Source of the DNA: Sphingomonas sp. So64.6b
GTDB taxonomy: Bacteria; Pseudomonadota; Alphaproteobacteria; Sphingomonadales; Sphingomonadaceae
Assembly: GCF_014171475.1 (NCBI RefSeq)
Contig: NZ_CP048817.1
Coordinates: 124,001-188,000, forward strand
Direction: 5' to 3'
DNA length: 64,000 nt
Shown: positions 34,954-44,877 of the stretch, one piece after another
Layout of the letters: the number at the start of each line of letters is the position of its first letter
How positions within the stretch are numbered: position 1 is the first letter of the stretch
Made by a program: the position numbers and the translations under genes
Notes under the pieces: model-generated
The model's database searches: none
What the model was told of the DNA's origin: nothing
What the model saw: the letters and a program-made list of their open reading frames with translations, nothing else

Positions 34954-37707
34954 ATGCGCAAGTCCGCGTTGCTGTTGTCCGTCGCCACCATCGCCTTTGC
35001 CGCTCCCGCTTTTGCGCAGGATGCCGCCGCGACCACCCAGCAAGAGGCGCAGGCCGCATCGCAGGACACCGCTCCCGCAGCTGCTGACGACACTGCCGCC
35101 GATGAGGTTGGCCAGGGCGACATCGTCATCACCGCGACTCGCCGTAGCGAGCGCTTGTCCGACGTGCCAATCGCGGTGTCGGCGGTCAGCCAGGAAGCGC
35201 TGCAGAATTCCGGTGCCAACGACATCCGCCAGCTCAGCCAGCTCGCCCCGTCGCTGCTCGTCTCCTCGACCGGTAGCGAAGCCAATGCCTCCGCCCGTAT
35301 TCGCGGCATCGGCACGGTCGGCGACAATCCCGGCCTGGAAAGCTCGGTCGCGGTATTCATCGACGGCGTTTATCGCAGCCGCACCGGCTCGGGGCTCAAC
35401 GATCTCGGCGAAGTCGATCGCATCGAAATCCTGCGCGGGCCGCAAGGCACGCTGTCGGGCCGCAACGCATCGGCCGGCACGATCAACATCATCACCAAAT
35501 CGCCCGACATGAACAAGTTCGGCGGTTATGCCGAGGCGACCTACGGCAATTACAACAATATCCGTGTCGCCGGCGCCGTGACCGGCCCGATCACCGAGTC
35601 GCTCGGTTTCCGCATCGACGGCGTCTACAATCGTCGCGACGGCTTCTATTATGATACGGTCAACAACACCGATTATAACGACCGCAACCGCTATTTCGTG
35701 CGCGGCCAGCTGCTGTTCGAACCAAGCAGCGACCTGTCGATCCGGCTGATCGGCGATTACACGCGCCGTGACGAGAAATGCTGTGGCGCGGTCTATGTCG
35801 ACCTGCGTCAGAAGACCGATCCGACGCCGGGTGTCCCGGGTGACTATACCGCCTCGGCCAACAACCCGATCGTCGACATCATGCGCAGCATGGGCGCGGT
35901 CTTTCCCAGCGCTGGCGATCCCTATAATCGCCGTATCGCCAACACGCCGGGCCGCGCATATAGCAACATCACCAAGGACTATGGTGGCTCGGCGCAGATT
36001 GATTACAATCTCGGCGGCGCCGCGCTGACCTCGATCACCGCCTATCGCGAATATAAGTCGGGTGGCGCGTCGGACATCGATTACGGCAATCTCGACATCG
36101 GCTATCGTGCCGATGACGGCAATAATTACCGCCAGTTCCATACCTTCACTCAGGAAGTGCGCCTGAACGGCGAAGCGCTGGGCGGTAAGCTCGACTGGCT
36201 GGTCGGCGGTTATTATTCGCGTGAAGACCTGCAGGTCGTCGACAATCTGCAATTTGGTTCGCAATACGGCGCCTTCGCTGCCTGCCGCGCTGTCGCCAGC
36301 ATCAGCCCAGCCGCGGTGCTGCGTAACCCGACCGCACCAGGCTGCCTCAGCCCGGCCGGTATCGCGACCGTCAATGGCGCACTCGGCGCCGCCGCGCCGA
36401 TCGTGATCGGCGCGCTCAACCGCCTGAGCACGCTCAACAATCTGGGCAGCACGCGCGACGTGTATAACCAGAACAGCGAGAATTACGCGTTCTTCACGCA
36501 CAATATCTTCAAGATCACCGACAAGCTGAGCCTCACCGCCGGTCTGCGCTACACGCATGAGCGCAAGAAGTTCGACGCGACGTTCAACAACAACAACACG
36601 GTCTGCGCCGCGCAGCAGGCCGCGCTGGCGCCGTATCTGACCAATGCGCAGCTCGGCGGCACCGCCGCCGCCCTGTTGACGCTGAGCTGCACCGGCAATT
36701 CCAGCTCGACGCTCAACGGCAAGACGATCAATGATCGTCTGAGTGAAGGTGAGTTCACCGGCACGGCGGTCCTCTCGTACAAGCCGATCGACGCTCTGCT
36801 GGTCTATGCATCCTATTCGCGTGGCTACAAGGCGGGCGGATACAACCTCGATCGTTCGGATCTGGGCCTGGCTTATCTGCCCAGCACGACGGCGTCGCCG
36901 GATGCCGCGCGGCTGCGCTTCGACCCCGAAACGGTCAATGCGTTCGAGGCCGGCTTCAAATACAAGTCGCGCGAATTCACCCTGAACGTGGCCGGCTTCC
37001 GTCAGCAGTTCAGCAACTTCCAGCTCAACACGTTCAACGGCACCAACTATGTCGTGCAGAATATCGGGTCCTGCTCGACCAGCCTGAACGGGGCGGATAC
37101 CGATGCCAGCGCCGCCACCGGTGCCTGCACCAGCGGCGTGAAATATGGCGTGGTGTCGCAGGGTGTCGAGATCGAGGCGGGCATTTACCCGGCGCGCAAT
37201 TTCGCGGTGAATTTGGGCTATTCCTTCACCGATACCAAGTACCGCAAGAATCTGGTCGGCAGCGAAGCGGGTGAAGCGCTTGACCCGGCGCTGTTCCTGC
37301 TTTCGGGTCAGCAGATGTCGAACGCGCCGCGCAACGTGGTGACGGCATCGGCCAGCTGGACGCCGGACATTGGCTCGTCGGGGATGAGCGCGTTGTTCTA
37401 TGTCGATGGCCGCATGACGTCGGACTACAACACCGGCTCCGACCTGTTCCTCGAAAAGGATCAGGACGGCTTCTTCCTGCTCAACGCGCGGATCGGCCTG
37501 CGCGGCGCCGACAAGCGCTGGAGCGTGGAGGTGTGGGCGCAGAACCTGCTCGACACCAAATACACGCAGGTCGCGTTCAACGCGCCGTTCCAGGGTGCCG
37601 GTTCGGCCAGCCAGGTGCAGGCGTTCGGTGGCGTGGGCAACCAGGTCTTCTCGGCCTTCCTCGCCGAGCCGCGCACTTATGGCCTGACGCTGCGCACGCG
37701 CTTCTGA
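34954..37707 (+). CDS. TonB-dependent outer-membrane receptor
   Basis: 917 residues. Signal peptide MRKSALLLSVATIAFAAPAFA, an Ala/Gln-rich spacer, TonB box DIVITATRR (about residue 64), plug domain with DVPIAVSAVSQEALQNSGAN and VFIDGVYRSRTG, then a 22-strand-type barrel ending LRTRF (terminal Phe for BAM recognition). GNYNNIRVAGAVTGPI starts the barrel. The ligand is unknown; the long extracellular loops are Cys-containing (CCGAVYVDL, CRAVAS). GGAGAG precedes the ATG. Siderophore or oligosaccharide uptake are the usual roles. A terminator follows. Confidence 0.93.
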   Translation: MRKSALLLSVATIAFAAPAFAQDAAATTQQEAQAASQDTAPAAADDTAADEVGQGDIVITATRRSERLSDVPIAVSAVSQEALQNSGANDIRQLSQLAPSLLVSSTGSEANASARIRGIGTVGDNPGLESSVAVFIDGVYRSRTGSGLNDLGEVDRIEILRGPQGTLSGRNASAGTINIITKSPDMNKFGGYAEATYGNYNNIRVAGAVTGPITESLGFRIDGVYNRRDGFYYDTVNNTDYNDRNRYFVRGQLLFEPSSDLSIRLIGDYTRRDEKCCGAVYVDLRQKTDPTPGVPGDYTASANNPIVDIMRSMGAVFPSAGDPYNRRIANTPGRAYSNITKDYGGSAQIDYNLGGAALTSITAYREYKSGGASDIDYGNLDIGYRADDGNNYRQFHTFTQEVRLNGEALGGKLDWLVGGYYSREDLQVVDNLQFGSQYGAFAACRAVASISPAAVLRNPTAPGCLSPAGIATVNGALGAAAPIVIGALNRLSTLNNLGSTRDVYNQNSENYAFFTHNIFKITDKLSLTAGLRYTHERKKFDATFNNNNTVCAAQQAALAPYLTNAQLGGTAAALLTLSCTGNSSSTLNGKTINDRLSEGEFTGTAVLSYKPIDALLVYASYSRGYKAGGYNLDRSDLGLAYLPSTTASPDAARLRFDPETVNAFEAGFKYKSREFTLNVAGFRQQFSNFQLNTFNGTNYVVQNIGSCSTSLNGADTDASAATGACTSGVKYGVVSQGVEIEAGIYPARNFAVNLGYSFTDTKYRKNLVGSEAGEALDPALFLLSGQQMSNAPRNVVTASASWTPDIGSSGMSALFYVDGRMTSDYNTGSDLFLEKDQDGFFLLNARIGLRGADKRWSVEVWAQNLLDTKYTQVAFNAPFQGAGSASQVQAFGGVGNQVFSAFLAEPRTYGLTLRTRF

Positions 37708-37729
37708 TTGGCTGATTTTGTCACGCGGC

Positions 37730-37766
37730 GGCCCGCTCCCGACAAGGGAGCGGGCCGTTGTTGTTT
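37730..37766 (+). terminator. Rho-independent terminator of receptor gene
   Basis: GGCCCGCTCCC and GGGAGCGGGCC (37730-37740, 37746-37756) form a perfect 11-base stem with loop GACAA, followed by GTTGTTGTTT. It lies 23 bases past the receptor stop. Confidence 0.85.
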
Positions 37767-37865
37767 GGGGTGGAGCGGCGGGGAGCCGATTTGTCGTTTC
37801 GGGGATTGCGTCGTCGCACATAAACAGGAAGAAACGCAGCATTCTGAGAATGATGGGAATTCTTC

Positions 37866-39509
37866 GTGGTCTTTAGGCTCATTGCGCTTGCCCTTGCCGC
37901 CGGCGTCGTTCCCGCTTCAGCTGCACAGGATGCCCCCGGCCGCGACAAGGCGCCAACCGCATCCAATGCCGACAAGATGAAGAGCGAGGCGGAGGCCGCC
38001 TGGGCCAACGCGCCGGTCGCCGAAACCGAGACGACGCACCACGATGCGGTCACCATTGATGGCCGTCGTTATGGCTATACAGCCTCCGCCGGCACGCTGA
38101 CGATCCGCGACATCGAAGGGAAGCCGACCGCCTCGATGTTCTATACCGCGTACACGCTTGACGGCGTGAAGCCGGGGACGAAACGGCCGGTCACCTTCCT
38201 CTACAATGGTGGACCGGGCAGCCCGTCCTTCTGGCTGCGGATGGGATCGTTCGCGCCGATCCGGCTTCGTACGACCAGTCCCGAATTCATCCGGCCCGCA
38301 CCCTATGACGTCGCACCCAATCCGGATTCGTTGCTCGACAAGACCGACCTCGTTTTTCTTGATGCGATCGGCACCGGTTATTCGCGCCCGCTCGGCGATA
38401 TGAAGCCCGGGCAATTTTACGGCGTTGATGAGGATGTCGATGCCTTTGCCAAGGGCATCCTGCGCTACGTCACCAAATATGGCCGCTGGATGAGCCCGAA
38501 ATTCCTGCTCGGCGAAAGCTATGGGACGTTGCGATCGGGAGCGCTTGCCTATCAGTTGCAGGACCGCGGCATGGCGCTCAACGGCGTCGTACTGCTGTCG
38601 TCGATCATGAATTATGGCTATCGCCAGCCGGGGCTGGACCAGGTCTATTTGAATTATCTGCCCAGTTACGCCGCGACGGCCTGGTACCATAATCGGCTGC
38701 AGAACCGGCCGGCGGACGTTGCCAAGATCGTCGCGGAAGCGCGGGACTTCGCCCACGGGCCTTATATGTCCGCCCTCGCCAAAGGGCAGGCGATTTCGGA
38801 TGTGGAGCGCGATCAGGTCGCCAATCGGATGAGCCAGCTGATCGGCCTGTCGCCCGATTTCATCAAGCGCGCCAATTTGCGGATCGATCTGCCGCGGTTC
38901 CAGAAGGAATTGCTGCGCAGCGAGGCGCGCACCGTTGGCCGGTTCGATTCGCGTTATACCGGCATCGACACCGATGCGGCGGGCGAACGGCCGGAGACGG
39001 ATGCCTCGTCCGATGCGATCTCGGGCGCGTATATCGCCTCGTTCAACGATTATCTGTCGACCACGCTCGGCTATAAGACCGATCTGCCTTACCGGCTTTC
39101 CGCGCGGGACGCGGCGGGTTTCACCTGGAACTGGAAGCATGACGCGCTTGGGCGCGGCCAGGGCCAGAGCCAGAATAATCCCAACACCGCGATCGATCTG
39201 GCGGCCGCGATGCGCGCCAACCCGTATCTGAAGGTTCTGTCGATGAACGGCTATTACGACATGGCGACGCCGTTCTTCGGGACTGAAAACGATCTTGGCC
39301 ATATGATGCTGGAACGGTCGCAACAGGCCAATCTGCGGTTCACCTATTATCCAGCTGGACATATGACCTATCTGAATCCGGAGGCGTTGCGCCAGATGAA
39401 GGCTGATCTGGCACGTTGGTACGACGAAGCGCTCAGCGATGCGCGTTCCGCGACGCCGCCCGTTCCGCCGTCGAGCAGCGCACCGGCACTGGGCCAGACG
39501 CCGAACTGA
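37866..39509 (+). CDS. Secreted S10 serine carboxypeptidase-like protein
   Basis: 547 residues from a GTG start. Signal peptide (FRLIALALAAGVVPASA), then PVTFLYNGGPGSPSFWLRMG (oxyanion), LDAIGTGYSRPL, LLGESYGTLRSG (nucleophile Ser), MNGYYDMATPFFG (Asp) and YPAGHMTYLN (His), the complete S10 triad. It would release C-terminal residues from peptides in the periplasm. The last 30 residues are Pro/Ser-rich. It follows the TonB receptor gene but is separated by that gene's terminator, so it has its own promoter. Confidence 0.9.
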   Translation: MVFRLIALALAAGVVPASAAQDAPGRDKAPTASNADKMKSEAEAAWANAPVAETETTHHDAVTIDGRRYGYTASAGTLTIRDIEGKPTASMFYTAYTLDGVKPGTKRPVTFLYNGGPGSPSFWLRMGSFAPIRLRTTSPEFIRPAPYDVAPNPDSLLDKTDLVFLDAIGTGYSRPLGDMKPGQFYGVDEDVDAFAKGILRYVTKYGRWMSPKFLLGESYGTLRSGALAYQLQDRGMALNGVVLLSSIMNYGYRQPGLDQVYLNYLPSYAATAWYHNRLQNRPADVAKIVAEARDFAHGPYMSALAKGQAISDVERDQVANRMSQLIGLSPDFIKRANLRIDLPRFQKELLRSEARTVGRFDSRYTGIDTDAAGERPETDASSDAISGAYIASFNDYLSTTLGYKTDLPYRLSARDAAGFTWNWKHDALGRGQGQSQNNPNTAIDLAAAMRANPYLKVLSMNGYYDMATPFFGTENDLGHMMLERSQQANLRFTYYPAGHMTYLNPEALRQMKADLARWYDEALSDARSATPPVPPSSSAPALGQTPN

Positions 39510-39591
39510 ACGCGCTTCCGATTACCTGCGTCTTACGCGCCGGGTCCGCCTGCTCGAGGCGGCGGACCCGGAGTTCCTTGCGCTGCTACGC

Positions 39592-39951
39592 CTATGGGGC
39601 GGCGTGGCACACGAATTCGACCAGACGATTGTCCGGATCGCGAAGATAAGCGGCATAATAATTCGGGTGGATGTGCGGTGCGAGCATGGGCTCCCGATCA
39701 AGCACATGTCCGGCATCGCGACCGACCTGATAGATTTTCTCGACCGTCGCACGGTCGGGCGCGCCAAAGGCGAAATGAACGTTGAGGGACGGATCGCCTT
39801 CGATCAGGAAGACGTCGAGCGTCTTGCCGTCGCCAAACCCTTTGGCCGGACCATCGACCTCCAGCCGGTAGCCGAGCGGTGCGAGCAGGTCGCCATAGAA
39901 GCGCACGCTTGCGTCGAGGTGGTGAGTCTTCAATTCGAGATGATCGATCAT
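39592..39951 (-). CDS. Glyoxalase/VOC-fold protein
   Basis: 119 residues. IDHLELKTHHLDASVRFYGDLLAPLGYRLE opens the first VOC repeat and AAYLRDPDNRLVEFVCH closes the second; His4 or His10, His60 and Glu113 could be metal ligands. Short cytoplasmic protein; substrate unknown. It ends near the S10 gene on the opposite strand. Confidence 0.85.
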   Translation of the reverse strand: MIDHLELKTHHLDASVRFYGDLLAPLGYRLEVDGPAKGFGDGKTLDVFLIEGDPSLNVHFAFGAPDRATVEKIYQVGRDAGHVLDREPMLAPHIHPNYYAAYLRDPDNRLVEFVCHAAP

Positions 39952-39987
39952 CTTATGTCCTTCGGCCCTGAATGAATGAATTGGCCG

Positions 39988-40908
39988 TCAGTCGACATTG
40001 CCACCGCACAACGGCACCGCGACACGCCGGCCACGCCAGCGGTCCGGTTCGGCAATCAGAGCGGCTAGCCCGGCCGCGCCGGCGGGCTCGACGATCAGAC
40101 CGAGATGCTCGCGCAGGAGATCCATGGCGTGGCGGATCGCCTCATCCTCGACCAGCACGACATCATCGACGACGTCCCGGACGCAATCGACGGCGTAGGG
40201 GATTGGCACACGCACCGCGATGCCATCGGCAATCGTGCCGGCCATGGGCAGTCCGCCGGGCGGAAGGCCCAGCACCGCCCTGGCCATGGCCGGCGCCCCC
40301 GCAGCGGCGACCGCGACGATCCGGGTGTGCGGTGCTGCATGTTTCAGCCAGGTCCCGACCCCCGATGCGAGTGCGCCATTGCCCAGCGGCACGATCGCCA
40401 CATCGAAAGGACCGGCATCGCGGGTCATTTCCAGCGCCAGCGTGCCGGCGCCCTCGGCAATCAGGCGATCGGCACCGTCCTCGATATAGATCCGACCTTC
40501 CCGCGCCGCATAAGCCCTGGCTTCGTCCTTCGCCGCGTCGAAATCATTGCCGAAAAGCCGGACATCGGCAGCGAGCCCGCGCATCGCCGCGACCTTCGAC
40601 ACCACTGCGCTGGTCGCGGCAAAGACCGTCAGCGCGATTCCGCGCCGTCGTGCAGCCCAGGCCAGACCCTGGCCGAAATTCCCTGCCGACCCGCACACCA
40701 GGGCAGCGCCGCTTGCGAACTGTGCCGCGAAATTCTCGGTCCCGCGCCCTTTGAAGGAGCGGATCGGATTGGCCGTTTCGTCTTTGAGCAAAAGCGTCGC
40801 GCCGATTGCTGCGTCGAGCGTGGGCGATTGTCGCATCGGCGTTGCGAGGAAGACCGGATCGATGATTTGCAGCGCGGCCTGGATGCCGGCGGGAGCGGGA
40901 TGGTTCAT
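39988..40908 (-). CDS. PLP-dependent serine/threonine dehydratase-like
   Basis: 306-residue fold-type II enzyme. The PLP lysine is in PIRSFKGRGTE; CGSAGNFGQGLAWAARRRGI binds the substrate carboxylate; VPLGNGALASGVGTWLK is the phosphate-binding Gly loop (GNGALASG). Threonine/serine dehydratases deaminate to 2-oxobutyrate or pyruvate; racemases share the fold. Divergent from an Lrp-type regulator 94 bases away, a common arrangement for amino-acid catabolic genes, so it is probably controlled by it. Confidence 0.87.
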   Translation of the reverse strand: MNHPAPAGIQAALQIIDPVFLATPMRQSPTLDAAIGATLLLKDETANPIRSFKGRGTENFAAQFASGAALVCGSAGNFGQGLAWAARRRGIALTVFAATSAVVSKVAAMRGLAADVRLFGNDFDAAKDEARAYAAREGRIYIEDGADRLIAEGAGTLALEMTRDAGPFDVAIVPLGNGALASGVGTWLKHAAPHTRIVAVAAAGAPAMARAVLGLPPGGLPMAGTIADGIAVRVPIPYAVDCVRDVVDDVVLVEDEAIRHAMDLLREHLGLIVEPAGAAGLAALIAEPDRWRGRRVAVPLCGGNVD

Positions 40909-41002
40909 GCTCCTGAAGATAACGCCGCAATCCGCCGGGTATCGGCAAGTTGCACAGCTAAAATGCACGAAATCGGCGTTTCGAGGTGCTAATGTGCCGG
41001 CG

Positions 41003-41491
41003 ATGGCCCGCATCTCCCAACTCGATGGATTCGACCGCAAGCTGCTGTCGCTGGTTCAGCGTGATGCCGACATGACCGCCGATCGGCTCGGCGAGACGGT
41101 CGGGCTGTCCGCGTCGGCGGTGTTGCGGCGATTGAAGCGCCTGAAAGCGCAAGGTGTCATTGTGGCCAATGTGGCGGTGGTCGATCCCGTCCGGGTAGGC
41201 AAACCGACCTTTTTCGTGGTTGCGCTGGAGATTGAGCGCGAGCGGCCCGAGATGATCGCGCGCCTGCGCCAATGGCTCGGCGACGACGAGCATATCCAGC
41301 AGGTTTTTTATGTAACCGGGACTGCGGACTTCATCCTGATCGTCGCGGCGCCCGATGTGGAAGCATATGACGCGCTGATGAGTCGCCTGATCGCGGAAAA
41401 CCCTAATGTGCGGCGCTTCACCACCAATGTTGTGCTTGGCACGGGGAAACGCAGCTTGTCGGTACCGATCGAAGACAACGGCCTGAAGTGA
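41003..41491 (+). CDS. Lrp/AsnC-family regulator
   Basis: 162 residues. LDGFDRKLLSLVQRDADMTADRLGETVGLSASAVLRRLKRLKAQGVI is the N-terminal helix-turn-helix, and the C-terminal RAM/AsnC ligand domain includes VTGTADFILIVAAPDVEAYDAL. The Lrp-type GTGDF... motif is present as VTGTADFIL. An upstream frame is open but the ATG fits the family start. It probably senses an amino acid and regulates the divergent dehydratase. Confidence 0.93.
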   Translation: MARISQLDGFDRKLLSLVQRDADMTADRLGETVGLSASAVLRRLKRLKAQGVIVANVAVVDPVRVGKPTFFVVALEIERERPEMIARLRQWLGDDEHIQQVFYVTGTADFILIVAAPDVEAYDALMSRLIAENPNVRRFTTNVVLGTGKRSLSVPIEDNGLK

Positions 41492-41542
41492 GAAAAGTGA
41501 CCCGATAAGACTTCAATTTGGGGCCGTTTGGGACCTTTCTAG

Positions 41543-41552
41543 ACCGATCGGT
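41543..41552. promoter_or_regulatory. ACCGATCGGT operator-like palindrome before RND operon
   Basis: A 10-base palindrome in TAGACCGATCGGTATC precedes TATTATAG, a possible -10, and lies 130 bases before the pump gene. The pattern resembles TetR/AcrR-type efflux operators. No regulator gene adjoins the operon. Confidence 0.55.
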
Positions 41553-41682
41553 ATCTTTTTATTATAGGGAAGCCTTATTGACCCTTGCAATTATGTGTTG
41601 CGCTGCGACATGGGGGCCCGAGCAGGTCTGACGGTTCTGGGGGTCGCCGCCACTCGTGCAAGCGTTTGGTCGAGGTATTCCC

Positions 41683-44600
41683 GTGATCGGTATCGTCAGA
41701 GTCGCACTGTCGCGTCCACTCACCTTCATCGTGATGGCGATCCTGATCGCGATCGTCGGCGTGCTTTCGGCGATCCGAACGCCGGTCGACATCTTCCCCA
41801 ACATCCGCGTGCCGGTGATCGCCATCGCGTGGAACTATAGCGGCCTGTCGCCGGGCGATATGAGCGGGCGGATCATCACGCCGTTCGAACGCGTGCTCAC
41901 CACCACGGTCAACGACATCGATCATATCGAAAGCCAGTCGATGCCCGGCATCGGCGTGGTGAAGATCTATTTCCAGCCCGGCGCCGATATCCGCACCGCA
42001 ACCGCGCAGGTGACCAGCGTCTCTCAATCGGTGCTGCGCCAGTTGCCACCGGGGATCACGCCGCCGCTGATCCTCAACTACAACGCCTCGACCGTGCCGA
42101 TCCTGCAGCTCGCTTTGTCTGGCAAGGGCCTGTCCGAAGGCAAGATGTTCGATATCGCGCAAAATCAGGTTCGCCCCGGCCTGGTCACCGTGCCGGGCGC
42201 CGCGATCCCCTATCCGTCGGGCGGCCGGCAGCGCCAGGTGCAGATCGACCTCGACCCCCAGGCGCTGCAGTCAAAGGGGCTGTCGGCGCAGGATGTCGGC
42301 AATGCGATCGCTGCGCAGAACCAGATCAACCCGGCGGGCTTCGCCAAGATCGGCGGCTTCCAGTATAATATCCGTCTCAACAATGCGCCCGGCTCGATCG
42401 ACGAGCTCAATGCGCTGCCGGTCAAGGTGGTCAACGGCGCGACCATCTATATGCGCGACGTGGCGTATGTTCGCGACGGCAGCGCACCGCAGACCAATGT
42501 CGTCCATGTCGACGGCTCGCGCTCGGTGCTGATGACTATTCTCAAGAATGGCACGACCTCGACGCTGGCGATCGTGCAGGGGATCAAGGACGCCTTACCG
42601 GCGATCCAGGCGACCTTGCCGCCCGAACTCAAGATCGTGCCGATCGGCGATCAGTCGCTGTTCGTCGATGCGGCGGTGTCGGGCGTGGTCAAGGAAGGCG
42701 CGATCGCCGCGGCGCTGACGAGCTTGATGATCCTGTTGTTCCTCGGGTCATGGCGCTCGACCGTGATCATCGCGATCTCAATCCCGCTCGCGATCCTTGC
42801 CGCGATCATCGCCTTGTCCGCGACCGGTCAGACGCTGAACGTGATGACGCTCGGCGGGCTCAGCCTGGCGGTCGGCATTCTGGTCGACGATGCGACGGTG
42901 ACGATCGAGAACATCAACTGGCATCTCGAACAGGGCAAGGGCGTGCGCCAGGCGATCCTCGACGGCGCCGCGCAGATCGTCACCCCGGCATTCGTCTCCT
43001 TGCTGTGCATCTGTATCGTGTTCGTGCCGATGTTCTTCCTGCCGGGCGTTGCCGGGTTCCTGTTCGTGCCCCTGGCGCTGGCGGTGGTGTTCGCGATGAT
43101 CGCATCGTTCATCCTGTCGCGCACCCTGGTGCCGACCATGGCAATGTACCTGCTCCGCCCGCATGCCGGAGACCTGCACGCGGCGGGCACACCGACCTCG
43201 CGCAATCCGCTGGTCCGTTTCCAGCGCGGGTTCGAGGCGCGCTTCGAACGTATCCGGCTCGCTTATGGCCGGCTGCTCGAACGCGCGCTGGCGACCGGCC
43301 GGCCGTTTCTGCTCGGTTTCCTCGCGGTAGTCGCGCTCTCGTTCCTGCTGGTGCCGTTCCTGGGGCAGAATTTCTTCCCCAGCGTCGATGCCGGGCAGAT
43401 CACCTTGCACGTCCGCGCGCCGATCGGCAGCCGGATCGAGGATACGTCGGCCGCGTTCGACCGGATCGCCGGGCGCATCCGTCAGATCATCCCGGCCGAC
43501 GAGCTTGTCTCGGTGGTCGACAATATCGGCCTGCCGGTCAGCTCGATCAACACGACCTACAACAATTCCGGCACGATCGGGCCGCAGGATGGCGACATCC
43601 TGATTCAGCTGGCGGATGGCCACAAACCGACCGCCGATTATGTCCGCAAGATGCGAGAGACGCTGCCGGGCGCGTTCCCGGGAACGACCTTCTCGTTCCT
43701 GCCCGCCGACATCACCAGCCAGATCCTCAATTTCGGCGCACCCGCGCCGATCGACATCCAGATCGCGGGCAAGGATCAGGCGGGGAATTATGCCTATGCG
43801 CGGACCATCCTGCGCCGGATCGCGGCGATCCCCGGCGTGGCCGATGCGCGGATCCAACAATCGGCGCGCTACCCCGAATTGAGCGTGGATATCGACCGCA
43901 GCCGGATCGGCGGGCTTGGCCTGACCGAGCGCGACGTGACCAACAGCGTCGCCTCATCGCTCGCGGGAACGTCGCAGACATCGCCGGTCTTCTATCTCAA
44001 CCCGGAAAACGGCGTGTCCTATTCGGTCGTCGCGCAGACCCCCGAATATCGCGTCGGATCGATCAGCGACCTGTCCAATATCCCCGTCACCGGCGCTACC
44101 GCCGGCGGTATTGCGCAGGTGCTGGGTGGAATCGGGTCGATCAGCCGCTCGACCTCACCGGCGGTCGTCTCGCACTACAACATCCAGGGGGCGATCGACA
44201 TCTATGCGACCCCCAATGGCCGCGATCTCGGCGCGATCGCCGGCGACATCAAACATGTTCTGGCCGAGCTCAAGGCAAGCGCCCCCAAGGGCACGACGGT
44301 CGCGCTGCGCGGGCAATATGCGACGATGAACAGCGCCTTTTCCGGCCTGTTCTTCGGCCTGATCGGAGCGATCGTACTGATCTATCTGCTGATCGTTGTG
44401 AACTTCCAGAGCTGGCTCGACCCGTTCGTGATCATCACCGCGCTGCCCGGCGCGCTCGCCGGGATTATCTGGATATTGTTCCTGACCGGCACGACGCTGT
44501 CGGTGCCGGCGCTGACCGGCGCGATCATGTGCATGGGCGTGGCGACGGCGAACTCGATCCTGGTGGTCAGCTTCGCGCGTGAACGGCTCGCCGCGCTCGG

Positions 44601-44877
44601 TGACTCGACCAGGGCGGCGCTGGAGGCGGGCATGACCCGTTTTCGCCCGGTGCTGATGACCGCGCTGGCGATGGTCATCGGCATGCTGCCGATGGCGCTG
44701 GGCCTGGGCGAGGGCGGCGAACAAAACGCGCCACTCGGTCGCGCGGTGATCGGCGGGCTGATCGTCGCGACGATCGCGACGCTGATGTTCGTGCCGGTAA
44801 TTTTCAGCATCGTTCACCGCAAGCATGCCGAGACACGCGCTGCGAGTGCGGAAAATTTGGAGGAAGTCCATGTCTGA
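41683..44877 (+). CDS. RND efflux transporter (inner-membrane pump)
   Basis: 1064 residues from GTG at 41683, which has GAGG eight bases upstream; a GTG nine codons earlier lacks one. VRVALSRPLTFIVMAILIAIVG is helix 1 and DIFPNIRVPVIAIAWNYSGLSP the first porter segment. Helix 4 carries GGLSLAVGILVDDATVTIEN, with the two adjacent Asp of proton coupling. LGQNFFPSVDAGQITLHV starts the second half. The architecture is that of HAE1/MdtB-type drug pumps in the inner membrane. Its stop overlaps the adaptor gene by eight bases. Confidence 0.94.
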   Translation: MIGIVRVALSRPLTFIVMAILIAIVGVLSAIRTPVDIFPNIRVPVIAIAWNYSGLSPGDMSGRIITPFERVLTTTVNDIDHIESQSMPGIGVVKIYFQPGADIRTATAQVTSVSQSVLRQLPPGITPPLILNYNASTVPILQLALSGKGLSEGKMFDIAQNQVRPGLVTVPGAAIPYPSGGRQRQVQIDLDPQALQSKGLSAQDVGNAIAAQNQINPAGFAKIGGFQYNIRLNNAPGSIDELNALPVKVVNGATIYMRDVAYVRDGSAPQTNVVHVDGSRSVLMTILKNGTTSTLAIVQGIKDALPAIQATLPPELKIVPIGDQSLFVDAAVSGVVKEGAIAAALTSLMILLFLGSWRSTVIIAISIPLAILAAIIALSATGQTLNVMTLGGLSLAVGILVDDATVTIENINWHLEQGKGVRQAILDGAAQIVTPAFVSLLCICIVFVPMFFLPGVAGFLFVPLALAVVFAMIASFILSRTLVPTMAMYLLRPHAGDLHAAGTPTSRNPLVRFQRGFEARFERIRLAYGRLLERALATGRPFLLGFLAVVALSFLLVPFLGQNFFPSVDAGQITLHVRAPIGSRIEDTSAAFDRIAGRIRQIIPADELVSVVDNIGLPVSSINTTYNNSGTIGPQDGDILIQLADGHKPTADYVRKMRETLPGAFPGTTFSFLPADITSQILNFGAPAPIDIQIAGKDQAGNYAYARTILRRIAAIPGVADARIQQSARYPELSVDIDRSRIGGLGLTERDVTNSVASSLAGTSQTSPVFYLNPENGVSYSVVAQTPEYRVGSISDLSNIPVTGATAGGIAQVLGGIGSISRSTSPAVVSHYNIQGAIDIYATPNGRDLGAIAGDIKHVLAELKASAPKGTTVALRGQYATMNSAFSGLFFGLIGAIVLIYLLIVVNFQSWLDPFVIITALPGALAGIIWILFLTGTTLSVPALTGAIMCMGVATANSILVVSFARERLAALGDSTRAALEAGMTRFRPVLMTALAMVIGMLPMALGLGEGGEQNAPLGRAVIGGLIVATIATLMFVPVIFSIVHRKHAETRAASAENLEEVHV

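Noticed and set aside
34801..37842. A 1013-codon open frame antisense to the TonB receptor gene
   Set aside because: It is the shadow of the receptor gene; composition is Arg/Asp/Ile-rich from GC-rich codons and no family motif is seen.
42750..44582. A 610-codon frame inside the RND pump gene, same strand
   Set aside because: The translation is Arg/His-rich with no motif; the pump frame is certain.
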